From an uncultured Porphyromonas sp. (GTDB taxonomy: Bacteria > Bacteroidota > Bacteroidia > Bacteroidales > Porphyromonadaceae): a stretch of DNA of 12,713 nucleotides. Positions 6,403 through 12,713 of this stretch are shown one piece after another. Under the pieces are notes generated by a model. That model was not told the DNA's origin. It saw only the letters and a list, made by a program, of their open reading frames with translations, and made no database searches. The stretch spans positions 1 through 12,713 of the forward strand of contig USJF01000027.1 of assembly GCA_900554935.1 (NCBI GenBank), written 5' to 3'. The position numbers were made by a program, and so were the translations under genes. Positions within the stretch are counted from its first letter, which is position 1, and each line of letters starts with the position of its first letter.

Positions 6403-6434
6403 CAAATTTACAAAGAATATCCAATACGACCAAG
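6403..6434 (-). promoter_or_regulatory. Probable promoter of rpsU (Bacteroidota type)
   Basis: On the minus strand a CTTG box (6434-6431, one mismatch to TTTG) is followed after exactly 20 bases by TAAATTTG (6410-6403), a full match to the TAnnTTTG -7 box of the major Bacteroidota sigma factor. Transcription would start around 6396, leaving a leader of about 50 bases before the rpsU ATG. Confidence 0.68.
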
Positions 6435-6812
6435 ATTTATCTCTCCTACTTTTTGGCGAAGCTAGTGTGGGGGAGATGTCCAATGACCTTATTTGCCTAT
6501 GAGAGACGTGATGAGATGAAAGTATCACTGCTTCTACCTAGATTTGCCACTGTTTTACAATTAATTGATACACAGTGCTATATACTGACCAAAGTTTAGT
6601 TCGTATCTAAGCATTTGCCGAGTTCGTAGTTTAACATTTGCTGAGATACGAACTCGGTAAATGTTAAACTACGAACTCGGCGATTGCTTAGATACGGTCT
6701 CGCAAAATAATTGTATAGGGTTTTGAATATCAGTGGATTATATGGGTACTTCATTGTGTCTCTGTGTATAGTTGTTGGGGGGTTCATACGAAAGGCTATT
6801 CGAATGCTGATA
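6435..6812. other. Non-coding region between diverging promoters
   Basis: A gene-free stretch between the rpsU promoter and the amidase promoter. Open frames in it are short, lack recognisable protein content and overlap the palindromic element. Apart from the element at 6600-6698 I see a weak dyad CACTGT/ACAGTG (6548-6553 with 6572-6577, 18-base loop) next to a TAGATTTG box at 6539-6546 that has no matching -33 box. The remainder holds nothing I can support. Confidence 0.6.
6600..6698. repeat. Palindromic element of four 23-bp units (two direct, two inverted)
   Basis: Two abutting direct copies of a 23-bp unit (6600-6622 and 6623-6645, 18 of 23 positions identical; pattern TTCGTA-N6-CATTTGC-Y-GAG) are followed, after the 7 bases 6646-6652, by two abutting copies in inverted orientation (6653-6675 and 6676-6698). 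Read as one dyad, 6602-6639 pairs with 6659-6696 over 38 bp with two mismatches, leaving a 19-base loop that itself repeats part of the unit (ATACGAACTCGG). The RNA from either strand would make a very stable hairpin. There is no adjacent T run, so it is not a standard terminator. It resembles a MITE-like or REP-like element; tandem 23-nt repeats are known inside Porphyromonas gingivalis BrickBuilt MITEs, but I cannot compare sequences. Confidence 0.88.
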
Positions 6813-6844
6813 TTTGCAGATATCGGTAGAATTGTTTAATTTCG
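6813..6844 (+). promoter_or_regulatory. Probable promoter of the amidase operon (Bacteroidota type)
   Basis: TTTG at 6813-6816 is followed after exactly 20 bases by TAATTTCG at 6837-6844, one mismatch from TAnnTTTG. Transcription should start near 6851, giving a leader of about 28 bases before the ATG at 6879. It is the only convincing promoter ahead of the eight genes that follow on this strand. Confidence 0.66.
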
Positions 6845-6878
6845 CAAGGAGAAATAATTCCGAATAGGTTCGCTAGGT

Positions 6879-7988
6879 ATGAGGATATTTTTTAGAGGTT
6901 TGATTTTGCTCTTTTTGCTTTCTCTCGGCATGGTGTCGCAAGCTAGAGATAGTAAGGGGCGCTTCGTGGTAGTGATTGATGCTGGGCATGGAGGCAAGGA
7001 TAGTGGAGCACTTGGGTCGAGAAGCAAGGAGAAAAATATAGTGCTGGATGTAGCACTAAAAGCTGGTCAGCGTATTAGTGCTCTTAATCCTAATATCGTA
7101 GTTTACTACACCCGTAAGGAGGATCGTTTTGTAGGCCTTCAGGATCGGGCTAACTTCGCGAATCGAAAGAAAGCCGACCTCTTCGTCTCAGTCCATGCTA
7201 ATTCGCACAAAACTACCCGCCCACACGGTTCGGAGACCTATGTGCTGGGGTTGCATCGTACTCAGGACAACCTTGATGTGGCGATGAAGGAGAATTCTGT
7301 GATCCTCTATGAGAAGGATCATGGCGTCACCTATAAGGGTTTTGACCCGAATGAATCGGAGAGCTATATTATCTTTAACTTCATTCAGAATAAGCACCTT
7401 GCCTCGAGCATCGAGTTGGCTGAGCTGATTCAAGGTGGTATGGTACGGGGTGGCTTGGGTAATCGTGGCGTGAAGCAAGCCGGATTTCTGGTGCTTCGGG
7501 AAGTGGCGATGCCTAGTGTGCTGGTGGAGCTGGGCTTCATCTCCAATCCATCCAATGAGGAGTATATGCTATCAAAGGAGGGCTCACGGAAGTTGGCAGA
7601 GAGTGTTGCTCAAGCGGTAGTAGACTATGAAGTAAAGATATCGGGCAAAGCAGCTAAGGGAGGCGCAAGCAAGGTGGCAACTACTGAGAAGTCCGAGGAG
7701 GCCAAAGCCGAGCCTGAGAGTAGTTCTGTAGGACAAACTATAGATGATACAATACATTATCGTGTGCAGGTGTTGGCCGATAAGAGAAAGCTGAAGCCAA
7801 GTTACTTTGGCTCTTACAGGGATGTGGTTAAGGTGACAAAAGATGGCCAGTATTATAAGTATACCCTATACGATACCACCAGTCTTGAGGAAGCAAAAAG
7901 GTTGCAAAGAGAATTAAGAAAGCAGTACAAAGATTGCTTTATTGTAGGCTTTGATGGTAAGGGTAATAAAGTAGGTAGTTATTATTAA
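6879..7988 (+). CDS. N-acetylmuramoyl-L-alanine amidase (Amidase_3) with C-terminal SPOR-like domain
   Basis: A 369-residue exported cell-wall hydrolase. A signal peptide (hydrophobic core about 8-20, ending near SQA) leads to an Amidase_3 zinc domain (about 29-253). Zinc ligands are visible as H37 (DAGHGGKDSGA), E51 (KEKNIVLDVA) and H106 (FVSVHANS), and E217 is the likely catalytic glutamate (VLVELGFISNPSNE). It cuts the amide bond between N-acetylmuramic acid and L-alanine in peptidoglycan, usually during cell separation. After a low-complexity Ala/Glu/Lys/Ser linker (about 256-286) comes a C-terminal domain (about 292-358, YRVQVLADKRKL to KDCFIVGF) with the look of a SPOR domain, which binds denuded glycan at the septum. 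It is first in a run of closely spaced genes behind a recognisable promoter. The next gene starts 13 bases after its stop. Confidence 0.94.
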   Translation: MRIFFRGLILLFLLSLGMVSQARDSKGRFVVVIDAGHGGKDSGALGSRSKEKNIVLDVALKAGQRISALNPNIVVYYTRKEDRFVGLQDRANFANRKKADLFVSVHANSHKTTRPHGSETYVLGLHRTQDNLDVAMKENSVILYEKDHGVTYKGFDPNESESYIIFNFIQNKHLASSIELAELIQGGMVRGGLGNRGVKQAGFLVLREVAMPSVLVELGFISNPSNEEYMLSKEGSRKLAESVAQAVVDYEVKISGKAAKGGASKVATTEKSEEAKAEPESSSVGQTIDDTIHYRVQVLADKRKLKPSYFGSYRDVVKVTKDGQYYKYTLYDTTSLEEAKRLQRELRKQYKDCFIVGFDGKGNKVGSYY

Positions 7989-8001
7989 TAGCGAAGAAAG
8001 T

Positions 8002-8709
8002 ATGAAAAATAGACATTATTCCCCGCATAATAAGATGGCGGATTTGGTGAGTGATCACTATAGTATCCTGTTGCTTATCTATAGGTTTGATATCCCGCTT
8101 GGAGTAGGTGAGCGAACGATTAAGGAGATCTGTGATGAGTATGGTGTGGATGTGGAGACTTTCCTCTTTGTGGTGCACTTTGTGCTCTTTGGTGAAGGGG
8201 CAGGGCAGAAGGGCTTGTACAAGAAGCTCTCAATGCCTCTGATCATCCGTTTTTTGAGAAATAGCCATAGCTATTTTCTGGATTTCCGCCTTCCTGAGAT
8301 ACGTAGGAGTATGATGGAGGCCATAGAAAAGGCACCTGAGGATATCCGATTTGTGATCCAAAAGTACTTTGATAATTACGAAAAGGAGGTTAATCAGCAT
8401 ATGAAGTATGAGGATGAGGTGGTATTCCCTTATGTGGAGTCGCTACTGGAGGGGGCTAAGGACCCTGAGTATTCTATCGGTACTTTCGAGAAGCGCCACG
8501 ATCAAGTGGAGCTAAAGATGCTGGAGCTGAAGAATATATTTATCAAGTACTATCCGATGGAGATGGACTTTAAGGTAAATAATGTGCTACACGAGCTCTT
8601 TACTTGTAGTGACGAGCTACACGTACACAATGATGTAGAGGATCAAATCCTTATCCCATGTGTAAGGGAGATGGAGAGTAATAGCCTAAATGGGGGGATT
8701 CAGATATGA
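8002..8709 (+). CDS. Hemerythrin-domain protein, divergent RIC/YtfE/ScdA-like
   Basis: A 235-residue cytosolic protein. Residues about 10-60 resemble the ScdA_N (DUF542) domain (FDIPLGVGERTIKEICDEYGVDVETFL), but its CCGG-type cysteine motif is replaced by PLGVGE. Residues about 80-225 form a hemerythrin-like four-helix bundle with candidate di-iron ligands H89, H133, E137 (HMKYEDE), H166 (EKRHDQ), H209 and E213 (HNDVEDQ). The spacing follows E. coli YtfE (H84, H129, E133, H160, H204, E208), but no histidine lies between 89 and 133, so the counterpart of YtfE H105 is missing. RIC proteins repair iron-sulfur clusters after nitric oxide or oxidative damage; whether this variant does is unknown. 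It overlaps the next gene, a LuxR-type regulator, by 4 bases, and the pair is common in Bacteroidales as far as I recall. Oxygen or NO sensing is an alternative role. Confidence 0.84.
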   Translation: MKNRHYSPHNKMADLVSDHYSILLLIYRFDIPLGVGERTIKEICDEYGVDVETFLFVVHFVLFGEGAGQKGLYKKLSMPLIIRFLRNSHSYFLDFRLPEIRRSMMEAIEKAPEDIRFVIQKYFDNYEKEVNQHMKYEDEVVFPYVESLLEGAKDPEYSIGTFEKRHDQVELKMLELKNIFIKYYPMEMDFKVNNVLHELFTCSDELHVHNDVEDQILIPCVREMESNSLNGGIQI

Positions 8710-9299
8710 GATATTCGGTATTGGTAGCTATGGGGGATGCTGGGAGAGCACTCTATATTGAGAGCCTACTCCAAAAGCAGACGGCATTCCATCTGGGGTT
8801 AAATGTATTGGCCGACCCCTATAAATTGCTTGAGAACTGTAGGGAGGTATTACCCGACTTACTGATCGTATCTCCTGATGTGGTTTCAGACCCTATGGTG
8901 CCTGTGTTACGGGAGGTATTGGGAAGTGAGGATCTGAGGATTGTCTCTTACTGTACTACTTTGGCGGAAGCAGAGCTCTCCAAGAACTTTGATGGTAAGA
9001 TTCTCTCTACTGATGGTGAGAGTGAGGTCTCTAATAAGCTGGAGAGTGTGCTCGAGGTGGATGGTAGTACCACGGAGGAGATGGTATTGACGCCACGCGA
9101 ACAAGAGGTGGTAGTGGCTGTGGTGAAGGGCCTTACGAATAAGGAGATTGCAGAGAAGTTTTTCCTCTCAACGCACACCATTATTACTCACCGACGCAAT
9201 ATCGCACGTAAGCTCAATATCCACAGTCCTTCGGGGCTCACTATTTATGCGATCATGAATAAGCTAGTGACTTTGGAGGATGTAAAGGACCACATATAA
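8706..9299 (+). CDS. LuxR/NarL-type transcriptional regulator with degenerate receiver domain
   Basis: A 197-residue DNA-binding regulator. The C-terminal 70 residues (about 126-190) are a clear LuxR/GerE helix-turn-helix (LTPREQEVVVAVVKGLTNKEIAEKFF..STHTIITHRRNIARKLNIHS). The N-terminal 115 residues have the length and beta-alpha rhythm of a CheY-like receiver, but the acidic pocket is not kept (VLVAMGDAG at the start) and the usual phosphoacceptor aspartate is S56 (DLLIVSPDV). Control by phosphorylation is therefore unlikely; it may answer to its neighbour or to a small molecule. It overlaps the RIC-like gene by 4 bases and ends 15 bases before the HemW-like gene. No histidine kinase is nearby. 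The HTH call is firm; the receiver call is moderate. Confidence 0.9.
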   Translation: MRYSVLVAMGDAGRALYIESLLQKQTAFHLGLNVLADPYKLLENCREVLPDLLIVSPDVVSDPMVPVLREVLGSEDLRIVSYCTTLAEAELSKNFDGKILSTDGESEVSNKLESVLEVDGSTTEEMVLTPREQEVVVAVVKGLTNKEIAEKFFLSTHTIITHRRNIARKLNIHSPSGLTIYAIMNKLVTLEDVKDHI

Positions 9300-9314
9300 G
9301 TGGTTGGGAGGGCT

Positions 9315-10439
9315 ATGGCGGGTATTTATGTTCACGTCCCTTTTTGCAAGAAGAAGTGTCTCTACTGCGACTTTTATTCTGTTGCGAATAGCAACGAAGT
9401 GAGTCGCTATCTAAAGTCGCTTAAAGTAGAAGCCCAAAAGCGAGCTTACGAATTAGAGGGGCGTAGCATTCAGACCATCTATTTTGGAGGTGGCACACCA
9501 TCACTGCTCTATCATACACAGGTAGGTGAGATACTGGAGGTATTGAGGAGTGACTTTGATGTCGCTTCGGATGCTGAGGTGACCTTTGAGTGCAATCCTG
9601 GTGATGTAAGGGCAGTAGATATTGAGCATCTGCTCTCGTATGGGATCAATCGTTTTAGTATCGGGGTGCAGTCTTTCCACGATAGGTTGCTCAAGAAGCT
9701 CGGACGCCGGCATAGCCATCGGGAGATAATTGAGCTCTATAGTGGTTTGCGTAAAGCAGGAGTGCAAAATATATCGCTCGACTTGATATACAGTATTCCT
9801 ACCGAAGGGGTAGAGGAGCTGAAGGAGGATTTGGAGCAGCTGGTGGCACTCTCACCGGAGCATATATCGGCCTACGACCTTATTTATGAGGAGGGAACTC
9901 CTCTCTATGATATGCGTCGTAGAGGAGAGGTGGAGGAGCTAGGAGAAGAGGTCTCTGTGAAGATGGCGCACACTGTACGAAAGGTACTGACCGAGGCGGG
10001 TTATGAGCATTATGAGGTCTCGAACTTCGCTAAGCCCTCTTTCCGCTCGCAGCACAATAGCAACTATTGGAGTGGGGTGCCCTACATTGGTTTGGGGCCT
10101 TCTGCCCATAGTTATATTGCTCCTTGGCGCTCGTGGAATCCTAGTTCGCTTTCGCTTTATGCCGATCAATTGCTAGGCGTTGCTGGGTTTTTAGTCCGTG
10201 AGATAGAGTATATTACCCCTGATATGGCGTATGAGGAGTATCTCCTTACTCGCCTCCGAACGATGGAGGGAATTTCTATCGCTGAGATGCGGAAGAAGGA
10301 GTTTGATATTCCAGAAAAGGGACTTTCGAAGTTGGTGGATGAAGGACTTCTTTGGAGTAGTGGTGATCGCTATGCACTGACTGATAGGGGATGGGACTTT
10401 GCTGATAGGGTGCTATTGGAACTGGCTATGAATGGTTAG
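9315..10439 (+). CDS. hemW: HemW-like radical SAM protein (coproporphyrinogen III oxidase-like)
   Basis: A 374-residue radical SAM enzyme. The SAM-cluster motif is C11-x3-C15-x2-C18 (PFCKKKCLYCDF), with GGGTPS at 58-63 for SAM binding, SIGVQSFHDRLLKKLGRRH (115-133) and the HemW signature HNSNYW (247-252) followed by GLGPSAHSY. The C-terminal winged-helix-like HemW domain (about 300-374) is complete. HemW proteins of this kind are mostly heme-binding chaperones that deliver heme, not true HemN oxidases; old annotations often say oxygen-independent coproporphyrinogen oxidase. I prefer the ATG at 9315 because MAGIYVHVPFC is the standard start of the family and GGGAGG lies just upstream; the GTG at 9300 would add five residues. 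It belongs to the run after the RIC-like and LuxR genes, fitting an iron or heme theme. Confidence 0.93.
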   Translation: MAGIYVHVPFCKKKCLYCDFYSVANSNEVSRYLKSLKVEAQKRAYELEGRSIQTIYFGGGTPSLLYHTQVGEILEVLRSDFDVASDAEVTFECNPGDVRAVDIEHLLSYGINRFSIGVQSFHDRLLKKLGRRHSHREIIELYSGLRKAGVQNISLDLIYSIPTEGVEELKEDLEQLVALSPEHISAYDLIYEEGTPLYDMRRRGEVEELGEEVSVKMAHTVRKVLTEAGYEHYEVSNFAKPSFRSQHNSNYWSGVPYIGLGPSAHSYIAPWRSWNPSSLSLYADQLLGVAGFLVREIEYITPDMAYEEYLLTRLRTMEGISIAEMRKKEFDIPEKGLSKLVDEGLLWSSGDRYALTDRGWDFADRVLLELAMNG

Positions 10440-10484
10440 GTGGCTGGTGTGGTATGAAGGTTAATTATTAAATCTATAAGGTAT

Positions 10485-11033
10485 ATGTTTTCACATTTGA
10501 CTTTTTTGTCTCGAAAGAGAAGAAGTGTACGAGAGTATGCTGATCAACCTATTGATTCGGAGGTGCTTAAGGATATATTGGAGGCTGGGTTAAGGGCTCC
10601 GACCTCTAAAAATAGTAGAAGTACTAGATTTATTGTGGTGGAGGATAAGCAATTGCTGAAGGACTTTAGTGAGTGCAGGGAGCGTGGTAGCCAGTTTTTG
10701 GCAGGTGCACCAGTGGCTATTGTGGTTTGTAGCGATAGCAATAAGAGCAAGCGCCCTTACTCGGACTGTGCGGTGGCTGCCTCTTTTATCCAACTAGCTG
10801 TGACAGATCACGATCTTGGCTCTTGTTGGTGCCATATCGAGGATAGTCCGTCTCCTAAGGGGGCTACTGCGGAGGAGTATATCAAGTATAAGTTGGACTT
10901 GCCCGATAGCTATAAGGTGCTTTGCATCATTGGTATTGGCGAGGTGGCAAAAGCGGATATGCTGAAGCCTCGTGAGCGTGATGTGGAATGGGAGAGACTT
11001 TATATAGGTAAGTATGAAGAGCGAGAGCAGTAG
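10485..11033 (+). CDS. Nitroreductase family flavoprotein
   Basis: A 182-residue protein of the FMN-dependent nitroreductase fold. It shows the family's opening (SRKRRSVREYADQPI, with arginines that contact the FMN phosphate), LEAGLRAPTSKNSRSTRFIVVED, a central APVAIVVCSD strand, the DCAVAASFIQLAV helix and LGSCWCHI segment, and the closing CIIGIGEVAK strand with basic tail. It reduces nitro groups, quinones or flavins with NAD(P)H, but the physiological substrate of this small subfamily is not known. The gap to the HemW-like gene is 45 bases. Its last 20 bases overlap the next gene, which starts inside it in another frame. Length is typical. Confidence 0.9.
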   Translation: MFSHLTFLSRKRRSVREYADQPIDSEVLKDILEAGLRAPTSKNSRSTRFIVVEDKQLLKDFSECRERGSQFLAGAPVAIVVCSDSNKSKRPYSDCAVAASFIQLAVTDHDLGSCWCHIEDSPSPKGATAEEYIKYKLDLPDSYKVLCIIGIGEVAKADMLKPRERDVEWERLYIGKYEEREQ

Positions 11034-11787
11034 CTTCGCATTGGTGGGAAGTGGCAGGGTTGCTACTCACTTGGCGGAAGCGCTGGTGAAAGGGGGAATG
11101 AAGTGCTCGGTACTTTATAGCCCTACGAAGGCACATGCTATCACTTTGGCTAAGAAGCTATGTGCTAAGGCGGTTGATTCTATGGTGCAATTGGTCGCTT
11201 CGCCGGTTGATTTTGTCCTGATGGCGGTGAAGGATGATGCGATTAGTGAGGTGGCAAGTTATTTCCCCAGTGATTATAACGGTGTGGTGCTACATACTTC
11301 GGGGGGGACAGCAATGGATGCTTTATCGCCTATACAGCATCGAGGCGTTCTCTATCCTATGCAGACTTTTTCGGAAAATAGGGCATTAGTGATTCCAGAT
11401 ATTCCTATTTTCCCTGAAGCTAATACCCGCGAAGCTCAAGAGGTGATTAGCAAAATCACGAAGGCTTTAGGTAGCAGGCAGGTGCATTATCTATCTAGTG
11501 CGGAGCGTGTGAAGTTGCATTTGGCTTCGGTCTTTGCTTGTAATTTTGTCAATCATCTCTATGCCCTTTCTGATGATGTCTTGCATAGCATTGGGTTGAA
11601 CTTTCAGCTATTAGGACCTCTAGTTAAGGAGACCCTGGATAAAGCTTTGTCGGCTTCGCCTAAGAAGGTGCAGACTGGACCTGCTATTCGGCACGACTCT
11701 CGGACTATTGAGCGACACTTGGCACTTCTAGAGGGGAGACCACGTGAGATTTATGAGGTGCTGACTGAGTCAATTATGGACCATTGA
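11014..11787 (+). CDS. Rossmann-fold NAD(P)-binding protein with DUF2520 domain
   Basis: A 257-residue cytosolic protein. The N-terminal half (about 7-115) is a Rossmann domain with a G-x-G-x-x-A turn (LVGSGRVATHLAEAL, G12, G14, A17) and the pattern VDFVLMAVKDDAI then VVLHTSGGTAM, as in short dehydrogenases of the ProC/6-phosphogluconate type. The C-terminal half (about 120-250) is the helical DUF2520 domain (VLYPMQTFSE, KLHLASVFACNFVNHLYALS, TGPAIRHDSRTIERHL). The substrate is unknown. It starts 20 bases before the stop of the nitroreductase gene, in a different frame, implying tight co-translation. In Bacteroidota it commonly precedes a KdsC-like phosphatase and maf, as here. Confidence 0.92.
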   Translation: MKSESSSFALVGSGRVATHLAEALVKGGMKCSVLYSPTKAHAITLAKKLCAKAVDSMVQLVASPVDFVLMAVKDDAISEVASYFPSDYNGVVLHTSGGTAMDALSPIQHRGVLYPMQTFSENRALVIPDIPIFPEANTREAQEVISKITKALGSRQVHYLSSAERVKLHLASVFACNFVNHLYALSDDVLHSIGLNFQLLGPLVKETLDKALSASPKKVQTGPAIRHDSRTIERHLALLEGRPREIYEVLTESIMDH

Positions 11788-11799
11788 TTTACATTATAT

Positions 11800-12324
11800 A
11801 TGAGTTCTTTTCCAACAGACTTAAGCCATATCAAAGCAGTATTATTTGATGTGGATGGGGTGCTCTCAAGAGTGACCACCCATATTAATAGCGAAGGGAC
11901 ACCAGAGCGTACGGTAAACGTTCGGGATGGCTATGCGATACGAGAAGCTTGTAGGCAAGGGCTTGTGCTTGGAATTATCTCCGGAGGTTACTCGGAGAGT
12001 GTGCCAAAGCGTTATAGAGGGCTAGGCATTCAGCATATTTATATGGGGGCTGGGCTTAAGATGGACGCTTTCAATGACTTTTTGCAGAAGACTGGGCTTG
12101 AAGCATCGGAGTGTATGTTTTGTGGCGATGATATCCCAGATATCCCAGTGATGAAAGCGTGTGGTTTTTCTGTAGCACCTAAGGATGCTTCCCCCGATAC
12201 TAAAGCGATTGCCAGCCATATTGTACCTGTCAATGGCGGTGAAGGGGTCGCACGTGCAGTGCTTGAGGAGTTGCTGAAGATGAAAGGACTGTGGCTTAAT
12301 GACGAACATGCATTTGGTTGGTAA
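11800..12324 (+). CDS. kdsC: KdsC-like HAD phosphatase (3-deoxy-D-manno-octulosonate 8-phosphate phosphatase)
   Basis: A 174-residue HAD-superfamily protein lacking a cap domain, as KdsC does. Motif I is FDVDGVLS (nucleophile D17, acid/base D19); NVRDGYAI (40-47) is the KdsC-type substrate loop; motif II is IISGG (S61); K87 is the probable motif III lysine; motif IV is CGDDIPDIPVMK (D110, D111). KdsC removes the phosphate from KDO 8-phosphate on the way to CMP-KDO for lipopolysaccharide. The usual VLTDG after the nucleophile reads VLSRV, a variant I believe is common in Bacteroidota. It follows the DUF2520 gene by 12 bases and precedes the maf gene by 2. A different sugar phosphate cannot be ruled out by sequence alone. 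Confidence 0.87.
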   Translation: MSSFPTDLSHIKAVLFDVDGVLSRVTTHINSEGTPERTVNVRDGYAIREACRQGLVLGIISGGYSESVPKRYRGLGIQHIYMGAGLKMDAFNDFLQKTGLEASECMFCGDDIPDIPVMKACGFSVAPKDASPDTKAIASHIVPVNGGEGVARAVLEELLKMKGLWLNDEHAFGW

Positions 12325-12326
12325 AT

Positions 12327-12713
12327 ATGATGAATAAAGCAAAAGTGGCACATCCACTAGAGGCAAGGTTGAGAGGGCTCAATATCATACTTGGCTCCCA
12401 ATCTCCTCGCAGGGTAGAACTACTAAAACAGCTGGGTCTTACCTTTGAGGTGCGTCCTAGCCACGCACCAGAGGATCACATTGAAGTGCAGGATCCGCTA
12501 GAGGTGCCACAGCTCTTGGCGAGTCGCAAGGCTGAGTTTTTGCTCCCTCAGTTAAAGACTAGTGACCTACTGATTACAGCAGATACAGTGGTGGTCTTGG
12601 AGGGACAGATTCTGGAGAAGCCACACAGCCTTGACGAGGCGACCACGTATCTCAATAGATTATCGGGAAGGTGGCATCAGGTGATTACAGGTTATTGCCT
12701 TACGATGTTGGAT
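12327..12713 (+). CDS. maf: Maf-like nucleotide pyrophosphatase, 5' part
   Basis: The frame is open to the window's edge, giving 129 residues of an expected 190-200. Maf signatures are clear: LGSQSPRRVELLKQLG (S-x-S-P-R-R at 24-29), ITADTVV with the catalytic aspartate D86, GQILEKP (97-99) and YLNRLSGRWHQVITGYCL. Maf proteins are Ham1/ITPase-fold enzymes that hydrolyse nucleoside triphosphates, including modified or non-canonical ones, to monophosphates. It starts 2 bases after the kdsC-like stop, so the two are probably coupled; an ATG three bases later is an equal candidate. The N-terminus is somewhat longer than in many homologues. The C-terminal third is not visible. Confidence 0.94.
   Translation, partial: MMNKAKVAHPLEARLRGLNIILGSQSPRRVELLKQLGLTFEVRPSHAPEDHIEVQDPLEVPQLLASRKAEFLLPQLKTSDLLITADTVVVLEGQILEKPHSLDEATTYLNRLSGRWHQVITGYCLTMLD

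Noticed and set aside
6539..6546. Promoter for a small RNA (TAGATTTG box)
   Set aside because: The -7 box is perfect but no TTTG-like -33 box occurs 19-21 bases upstream and no terminator closes a transcript; the palindrome downstream lacks a T run.
6600..6698. CRISPR array
   Set aside because: The repeated units abut each other or are in opposite orientation; there are no spacers of regular length and no cas genes.
9300..9314. GTG start for the HemW-like gene
   Set aside because: The ATG at 9315 gives the standard MAGIYVHVPFC start and has GGGAGG just before it.
11014..11033. Frameshift between the nitroreductase and the DUF2520 protein
   Set aside because: Both proteins have complete, normal-length domains; the 20-base overlap is an ordinary coupled start in a different frame.
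12022..12366. Minus-strand open frames opposite the KdsC-like gene (up to 114 codons)
   Set aside because: They are out-of-frame shadows of a well supported gene, rich in Ser/His/Ile/Pro, with no recognisable domain.

Overview
The window looks like chromosomal DNA from a member of the Bacteroidota, most likely order Bacteroidales and plausibly a Porphyromonas-like organism. The evidence is a 63-residue bS21, two promoters that fit the Bacteroidota consensus (TTTG, 19-21 bp, TAnnTTTG), few Shine-Dalgarno sites in front of starts, and several gene arrangements typical of the group. Genus is inferred from general resemblance only. No phage, transposase, tRNA, rRNA or CRISPR array is visible; this is mostly housekeeping DNA with a few less ordinary parts.

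Left part, plus strand (1-4340): the 3' end of folD, then a 7TM HD-domain phosphodiesterase of the PgpH family, an ECF-type sigma factor that overlaps it by 4 bases, a small single-pass membrane protein that looks like the sigma factor's anti-sigma partner, a small exported helical protein that may be a sensor, and a small orphan lipoprotein. A strong hairpin terminator (4363-4398) closes this run.

Middle part, minus strand (4397-6434): rpsU (bS21) with a recognisable promoter, an AGGAG Shine-Dalgarno site, a 5'-leader hairpin, a roughly 110-nt 3' UTR and a rho-independent terminator, followed by a pabB-like chorismate enzyme and a pabC-like class IV PLP enzyme 2 nt apart (p-aminobenzoate for folate). 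The rpsU 3' UTR carries an 11-nt stretch complementary to the usual Bacteroidota 16S rRNA 3' end, with no reading frame behind it. The terminator lies across the most upstream possible pabB start and argues for the shorter protein.

Intergenic region (6435-6812): between the diverging rpsU and amidase promoters there is no credible gene, but there is a compact palindromic element made of two direct and two inverted copies of a 23-bp unit (6600-6698).

Right part, plus strand (6813-12713): from one recognisable promoter, eight closely packed genes follow: a cell-wall amidase with a SPOR-like tail, a divergent RIC/YtfE-like hemerythrin protein, a LuxR-type regulator with a degenerate receiver domain (4-base overlap), a HemW-like radical SAM protein, a nitroreductase, a Rossmann/DUF2520 protein (20-base overlap), a KdsC-like phosphatase and the 5' part of a Maf pyrophosphatase that runs off the window. 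The middle of this run suggests an iron, heme or nitrosative-stress theme; the end is a common Bacteroidota housekeeping block. I see no clearly new multi-gene system. The best leads are the rpsU mRNA elements, the 23-bp palindromic element, the sigma/anti-sigma/helical-protein cassette and the divergent RIC-regulator pair.
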